Assembly: GCA_013350335.1 (NCBI GenBank)
Contig: CM023539.1
Span: forward strand, 69,150,781-69,214,780
Origin: Chimonanthus salicifolius
Lineage: Eukaryota; Streptophyta; Magnoliopsida; Laurales; Calycanthaceae
Length of the DNA: 64,000 bases
Direction: 5' to 3'
A program made the position numbers and the translations under genes. The notes under the pieces were generated by a model. It was given only the letters and a program-made list of their open reading frames with translations. It had not been told where the DNA came from and made no database searches. Below are positions 58,111-64,000 of the stretch, piece by piece. Each line of letters opens with the position of its first letter. Within the stretch, counting starts at the first letter, position 1.

Positions 58111-58894
58111 CAGCTTTGCATAGGTAAAACCATCTTAAAAGTTCTGTGCGTGGTTGTACTTTTGAAAAGAAATTCACAACTGTCTTTCGTGTGGATGGGT
58201 CTGTAATGCCCTGCCCTCTCCGAGAAATCAGAGTCTAAATTTTTTTTTTTTAAAATAATAATAGAATAACACCGGAAAAGAGCAAGCGGCGTCACGACTC
58301 GAGCTAAGTTCGGACTTCCTAAGTCCGACCCTTAACTGGCCACCCATGTGTGCATGGACTAAACCCACGATAACAAACCACACATGGAACTAAACAAGTT
58401 ATACGGAATAAAGTAGACTAACTGTGGAATTAGACTGAATAGATAGCAAGTACAAGTCTCAATTATTAAATTACTTAATCCAAACATCCATTGTCAATAC
58501 CATAAACAAACCATAGCAAAGTTTACTAGTTGTTACATGTCCATAAAATATAACTCAAAAGACAGTAATAAAGATATCCCAATCATCAATCAAGCACTTA
58601 AGCTTGGTTCCCCTCCGGGTCCATGACCTTCTCTTTCCCTTTTCCATTTCCTGCATTATCCTCGATGGATAGAATTAGGGCGTTAGATCAAAGCGCCCAG
58701 TAGGATTTCCTATTAGGGCTACCACATGGTTAGTATATAAAAACATGCATATATCATAATATATATGGTCATCAAAACAGGTAAATCAATGCTATATAAA
58801 TATGCACATGTAATGAGTCCCTCCCATCATGCATATACATAGCCATCACTTGACGAGACTCTCATCGTCAAGGTAAATCACAATACACTTTCAT

Positions 58895-59190
58895 TTCTTC
58901 TTGATGATATTCCTCCTCGCGGGACCCTCATCGCCTAAGGAGGCCAATGTGGCTCTCATCATCATAATATTTCTCCTAGCGGGACCCTCATCGCCTAAGG
59001 AGACCAATGTGATTCTCATCATTATAACATTTCTCCTGGCGGGACCTGCATCGCTTAAGGAGACCAATGTATTTCTCATCATTATAACATTTCTCCTGGC
59101 GGGACCTGCATCGTCTAAGGAGACCAATGTATTATCATCATCATGATACTACTCCTGGCGGGACTCTCATCGTCTAAGGAGGCATTCCAT
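58895..59190. repeat. 60-bp minisatellite in the LTR
   Basis: GCGGGACC(C/T) followed by CATCG.CTAAGGAG recurs at 58919, 58979, 59039, 59099 and 59157, exactly 60 bases apart for four units and 58 for the last. Apparent frames in both directions are translations of the repeat. Confidence 0.95.
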
Positions 59191-59486
59191 AATCATCATC
59201 CCATATCCATACATGAGATGCCAATGAATATATGAAGCATGTACATAAATCTCATGATTCAAAAACCAATTGAAACATAATAATAATAACAACATATCTT
59301 ATCAAAATCATGATAAAACTAATCATCATAGTGGTTACAAGTAGGTAGGAAACCTACTGAGAATTCACTTAAGTGACCGTTCCCTTCAAGCGTTACCCGA
59401 TTACGGCTAGCGTGCCGTCAAAAAGATCCGTCACCTTATTCACATAAACCATGTATCAACTTTAATCCCATAATACCTTTGAATGG

Positions 59487-60560
59487 GGTTTGGCTATGTA
59501 ACATGGCCGAACCTCATCATCTAAGTTGGTCCCTTTTTCTTTTCCATTTTTGTCATTGTTTTAAAGTCCCCAAATCAAGTCCCTTGATTTAATAATTCCA
59601 TCCACTAGCTTCATTAAAACAGCCCATTAAAATCAATATCCAAAAATATTTATAAGTGGGGTTCGGCCATACATCTTGGCCGAACCTCACTTATGTACTT
59701 AGGTCCCCTCTTTCATCTCTTGATTGTTACATTTATTCACAAATTTGCCATTGCTACCAATAGATAATTTTATCATGCATAAACTTTAAAACCACCAACT
59801 ATTTCCATGAAATTGATTCATAACACCAAAACCATGGTCCATGGGGTTCGGCCATACATATGGCCGAACCCTATGGCTTTCACATTTGAATCTCTTTGTC
59901 ATAACTTAGCCATAAAACACCATGGTTCGGCCATGAAATGGCTGACCCATGCCTTATCCAAATGTTCACTTAGAGCCCCTTTAATTCAACAAAACAGTCG
60001 ATAAATCTCACCATCCTTTCCATCCTTTAAATCCATATAAAATGGTCCATGGGGTTCGGCCATACCCATGGCCGAACCCTATGGTTCACTTGGTTCAATA
60101 CTCTCCATGATTACTCATGGTTTTGACATGCTATTTCAACCATGATCAATACATGGTTCAGCCATATATTGGCCGACCCAATATGTACACTTTATCTTCA
60201 CTTTTTAAACACCTTAACTCCATTTAAATAACATAACAACTCTCCACCATTGGTATGGTTTTTAACTCTCGAAAAACCATACCAAAACATCAAATATATT
60301 CATGGGGTTCGGCCATCCAAGGTGGCCGAACCCTATGCCCATGATTTGGACCTTTTTAGCTTACATCTTTTGTCCATTAAAACATGTACAATCTCCATGG
60401 TTTGTGCATGGTTTATAGTCTTCAAAATCATCAATTTAACCAAATAATTTCATGGGGTTCGGCCATCCAAGGTGACCAAACCCAATGATCCATTTTATCA
60501 TTTTTAAACCACCAATACCCAAGGTTTAAACCTTGATGCATTCGGCCATACCCATGGCCC
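59487..60560. repeat. Array of nine GGTTCGGCCAT hairpins
   Basis: Units start at about 59487, 59660, 59845, 59934, 60053, 60155, 60306, 60456 and 60539, spaced 83-185 bases. Most keep GGTTCGGCCAT with ATGGCCGAACC or GGTGGCCGAACC; the later ones decay (GGTGACCAAACCC). It is the largest array of this motif in the window. Confidence 0.88.
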
Positions 60561-61805
60561 AAAACATGTTCCATTTGTCCCATCTTATTAAACAAAATTC
60601 AATGGAAATACTTACCAAATTCCTTTGTTTCTCTCTTGCCTTTGATCTTTACTTCCTTCCATTTTGTTTCCTTTCTTCTTCCTTAGTCCCTAGCCGGATG
60701 TATGCTTGATCAATTGGTGAAGACCCCACTAGCTGGTTCGGCCAAGGAGGAGTGTTCTTGAGAGAGTGAGGAGGGATGGAGAATCCTAAGGTTTTGCATT
60801 GACCAATTTGGCCAAGTGATGGTGTTGGTTGCTTTTGTTAAACAACCCCATATCACCCATTTAATTCTCATCAAATCTTGCTCATACTAATGAGACACTT
60901 GCTGCCAACCAATGCACCCATTGGCATCCCAACTTTGGAGGCTTGGGTTTCCATATGAGATGGAAACCCCTCCATATTCCCATGAGATTTTTATCTCATT
61001 CTCATTCAATTCCATTGAACATTATGCATGGAAGCTACAATTACAAGTCCCCAACGTGTGGGACTTGTTTTGATTTGTTTGAGACCAAGGCACCTCCTCA
61101 AATTCCATTTGACTCAATGGAAATAAGACCTCTTTGATTTCCATTTTAACTCACCCCAACTCAATGGCTTAACTCACCATATTAATTGCCATTCATTTAT
61201 TACACTTGAGTCAACCCAACCATTTAATTTAAATGCAACTCATTCCAATCCAACTCAACCTGATTTGACTCACAATTGAGCTCACGCAAGGGTCCACACG
61301 GTCAGCCATGGTCAACATGGTCAATTCGACCCATTGGGTCCCCATTTAGCTTGTTGACCCGTTTTGACGCCATGACCCATTTATGGGTTGTTTTAGCCAT
61401 TTGCATTTGGTTTTCATATGTGCATCAAGCCTACCCATTTATGCTCCACTTAATTTCCAATCAATTCAGCTTAACCCCATTAAATTTGGGCTCACCCAAT
61501 GGTCTAATAAGTCCATTATGACCCATTGGGTCCCAATTGGATCGTTTGACCCAATTAACCATATTGACCCAATTTGATGTTCATTACCCATTCATGATAA
61601 ACTGGCCCTTATAATATGTTCATATGATCTTAACTTGAACAATGGGACCCACCATTTCCTCATTTACAATCACATTTATCGAATTCACCAATCCAGTGGC
61701 ATTTACGTAAATATTCATATTTTTGAGAAATTGGGGTATTACAATATAACACTCTTTTTAAAATTTTCGTCCCGAAAATCAAACGAACTAGGGTTCCAAA
61801 ATGAA

Positions 61806-62114
61806 TTACATAAATAATTCGGGGTGAGCTGTTCTCATCTCCGATTCAAGTTCCCATGTGGCCTCTTTAAAACCATGTCGGTCCCATACCACTTTTACAA
61901 ACTTAATCGCTCTATTTCGCAACACCTTTTGCTCAGTCTCTAGTATTCTAACTGGTTTCTCGACATATGTCACGTCGCTTTGTACTTCTATGTCTTGCAC
62001 ATTCAATACATGCCACGGATCGGGATTGTATTTCCTTAGCATCGACACGTGAAAGACATCGTGTAACGCTGCCAATTGTGAAGGAAGTGCTATCTGATAA
62101 GCCACATCCCCCAC
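61806..62114 (-). pseudogene. Chromovirus pol C-terminus with chromodomain-like tail
   Basis: The frame reads GDVAYQIALPSQLAALHDVF and FHVSMLRKYNPDPWHV, the end of integrase in Ty3/gypsy elements, then KFVKVVWDRHGFKEATWELE and a stop at 61806. The tail V.V.W......EATWE.E..M matches the divergent (group II) chromodomain of Tekay-like chromoviruses, which directs integration to marked chromatin. An in-frame TGA near 62134 separates it from the upstream part, at a place where the family has an open codon. Confidence 0.88.
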
Positions 62115-62135
62115 TCTTCTTATGATGGAAAATGG

Positions 62136-63229
62136 TCACACAAATCTTGGTGACAGTTTCCCCTTCTTCCCAAACCTCATGTGTCCTTTCCGTGGCGAGA
62201 CTTTTAAGAATACCATGTCCCCCACTTCAAATTCCAGAAACCTTCTTCTTTTGTCAGAATAGCTCTTTTGCCGACTCTGTGCAATCAATAAGTGCTGTCG
62301 TATCAACTGAATTTGTGTTGTAGTCTCCGCGACTAGCTTAGGTCCAATCAATGCAGGCTCACCAGCCTCTGTCCAGCACACTGGTGATCTACAAGTTCTA
62401 CTATATAAAACCTCGAATGGGGCCATCTGAAGGCTTGCCTGATAACTATTGTTATACGAGAACTCTACCAGTGGCAAGTGGTCCTCCCATCCACCCTTGA
62501 AATCTAACATGCATGCTCTCAGCATGTCTTCCAAGGTTTATATCGTTCTCTCCGACTGTCCATCAATCTGTGGATGGAATGCAGTGCTAGTCAGTAGATC
62601 TGTTCCCATAGCTGACTGCATCCTTTGTCACACTCTGCCGGTAACCGGCCATCTTTGTCAGATACTATAGTTCGGGGAATGCCATGTAGCCGAATAATTT
62701 CCTTGATGTACCGCCGACCCAACGTCTCAGATGAATCCGTCATCTTAATAGGAATGAAATGCGCAGACTTGATCAGTCAGTCTACCACAACCCATATGGC
62801 ATCATTGCCCTTTGAAGATCTCGGCAACCCCGTCACAAAATCCATGGAAATGTGCTCCCATTTCCATTCTGGCACTGATAAGGGTTTGAGTAACCCTGGT
62901 GGCTTTTGATGTTCAGTCTTAACTTGCTGACAAGTTAAAAAATGTGCCATGAATTCCGCCACATCCCTTTTTAGTCCGTGCCACCAATAATACCTTTTCA
63001 GATCGTGATACATTTTGGTACTGCTCGGATGAATGGAGAGTTTGGATTGATGTGCTTCAATCAGTAGCTCTTTCCTACAACTCTTTGGCACATATACTCT
63101 TCCCCGGAATAAAAGACCCTGTCCTGGTCGTAATTCCCATTTCGGTAAGACTACACCAATGGACATCTTGGCCCATATCTCTTCCACCTCCGGATCTATA
63201 CGTTGCTCTTGCTCAATCTTGGTGACCAT
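62136..63229 (-). pseudogene. Chromovirus integrase, broken
   Basis: The zinc-binding part (from 63229) reads HPSSTKMYHDLKRYYWWHGL and FLTCQQVKTEHQKP. The family pattern has CLTCQ, so the first zinc-ligand cysteine is replaced by Phe. The core reads ISMDFVTGLPRSSKGND (first catalytic Asp), then WVVVD and a TGA where the family has Arg (CGA to TGA), then in the same stretch IVSDKDG (second Asp) and, in another frame, GQSERT (catalytic Glu). The C-terminal part (62136-62534) reads LDFKGGWEDHLPLVEFSYNN and APFEVLYSRTCRSPVCW. The catalytic residues are readable but no intact frame joins them. Confidence 0.92.
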
Positions 63230-63289
63230 GTTGGATTGTATAACCAGATTGTATATGGTCCCATGGTTGTTGTAATAGAGATTAAACTC

Positions 63290-64000
63290 TCAGATGGTAT
63301 TCAACATCTCCCATTCCGATTCGATCAAACATGCCACGGATGCATGTGATATACGGCTGAGCGCATCCGCTACCTTGTTTGCCTTGCCTGGATGATATCG
63401 AAGAGCGAATTCATAATCTGCCAGATACTCTATCCATCTGCGCTGCCTCAAGTTGAGTTCTTTCTGATCAAACATGTATTTCAAACTCTTATGATCAGAA
63501 AATACCTCAAATTTCTCACTATAGAGATAATGTCTCCAACTTTTGAGGGCGAAAACCACTGCAGCTAATTCCAAATCATGTGTGGGGTAAAGACGTTCAT
63601 GTATATTCAACTGCCTTGAACCATACGCCACCACACAATTACTCTGACTGAGTGTACATCCCAGTCCCTCTCCCGAGGCATTGCAGTATACCTCGTAACA
63701 CTTGCCACTTACCGACAAAACTAAAACAGGGGCAGTGGTAAGTGTTGTCTTCAGCTCTTCAAACCTTTGATTACACAGATCTGTCCACTCGTATTTGACT
63801 CCTTTCTGAGTGAGTCGAGTCAATGGAGACGCTATTTTGGAAAAATCCATGATAAATCTTCTGTAACAACCAGCCAATCCCAAGAAACTATGGATTACGG
63901 TTACATTCTTGGGCGCTTTCTAATCTTTCACTGCAGCCACCTTAAACGGATCCATGGCTATACCTCTCTCGGATATAACATGTCCCAAGAAATTTACTTG
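63290..64000 (-). pseudogene. Chromovirus reverse transcriptase end and RNase H, broken
   Basis: From the window edge the minus strand reads QVNFLGHVISERGIAMDP, an in-frame TAG near 63921, then [20 protein letters not shown] (RT thumb/connection). RNase H follows: [15 protein letters not shown], then [31 protein letters not shown] and NKVADALSR. The first catalytic Asp of RNase H (family CDAS) is Asn here (codon 63680-63682, G to A). A TGA at 63290-63292 ends the frame; the same frame then continues toward integrase. The fingers and palm of RT lie outside the window. Confidence 0.92.

Larger units (their letters stand above)
58202..61743 (-). mobile_element. 3' LTR (3.54 kb) of a Tekay/Del-like chromovirus, minus strand
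   Basis: On the minus strand it starts TGTAATACCCC at 61743 and ends GGCAGGGCATTACA at 58202. Just upstream of it (minus strand) is TTTCGGGACGAAAATTTT, the wording that precedes the 3' LTR in Tekay/Del elements, and the pol gene lies directly beyond. It carries nine GGTTCGGCCAT units, a 60-bp minisatellite and the box GGGCG.TT..AACGCCC type (58678-58698). GGGTC at 58197-58201 should recur beyond the far LTR, which is outside the window. Confidence 0.9.

Noticed and set aside
58891..59146. Repetitive ORFs on both strands (GPSSPKE, DAGPARRNV)
   Set aside because: The 60-bp period is a multiple of three, so one minisatellite stays open in frame on both strands. There is no gene.

Overview
The window is plant nuclear-type DNA dominated by transposable elements. 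The evidence is one intronless EXO70-type exocyst gene, chromovirus and Sirevirus-like LTR elements primed by initiator-Met tRNA, tRNA-derived SINEs and plant MITEs. It is a flowering plant; I cannot name the species. The only host gene I recognise is EXO70 (18407-20307, minus strand), and it is broken by several frame changes.

Layout: 1-1374 is the end of a long chromovirus LTR. From 1560 to 16494, stretches that look like plant mitochondrial DNA alternate with retroelements: a copia gag relic (3616-3912), an unrecognised broken gene (5303-9521) split by a solo LTR with a perfect 5-bp target duplication (6221-9263), and an inverted Sirevirus-like fragment (about 11040-14848). A second Sirevirus-type LTR fragment (16495-18230) runs into a 100-N assembly gap (18231-18330). 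EXO70 begins 76 bases beyond the gap.

20600-37030 is AT-rich and full of small elements: three copies of one SINE family, a pogo-like MITE (25305-28857) split by a non-autonomous LTR element (25772-28689), and a row of three foldback elements (30973-32242, 33288-34337, 34827-35730) with 8-9 bp target duplications and a shared subterminal motif.

37033-50466 is an old Sirevirus-like element containing a large insertion (39419-45920), which itself holds a TIR element (39522-41239) and a solo chromovirus LTR (42381-45583). After an AT-rich spacer come a solo LTR (53622-57112), an inverted-repeat element (57119-58110), and the 3' LTR plus decayed pol of a minus-strand Tekay/Del-like chromovirus (58202-64000), cut by the window end.

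The most unusual recurring signal is inside the chromovirus LTRs. About twenty copies of a hairpin-forming unit (GGTTCGGCCAT, short loop, ATGGCCGAACC) occur as spaced arrays in all four LTR copies. Nothing here is an operon or a working gene system; the biology is layered transposition, LTR recombination and decay.
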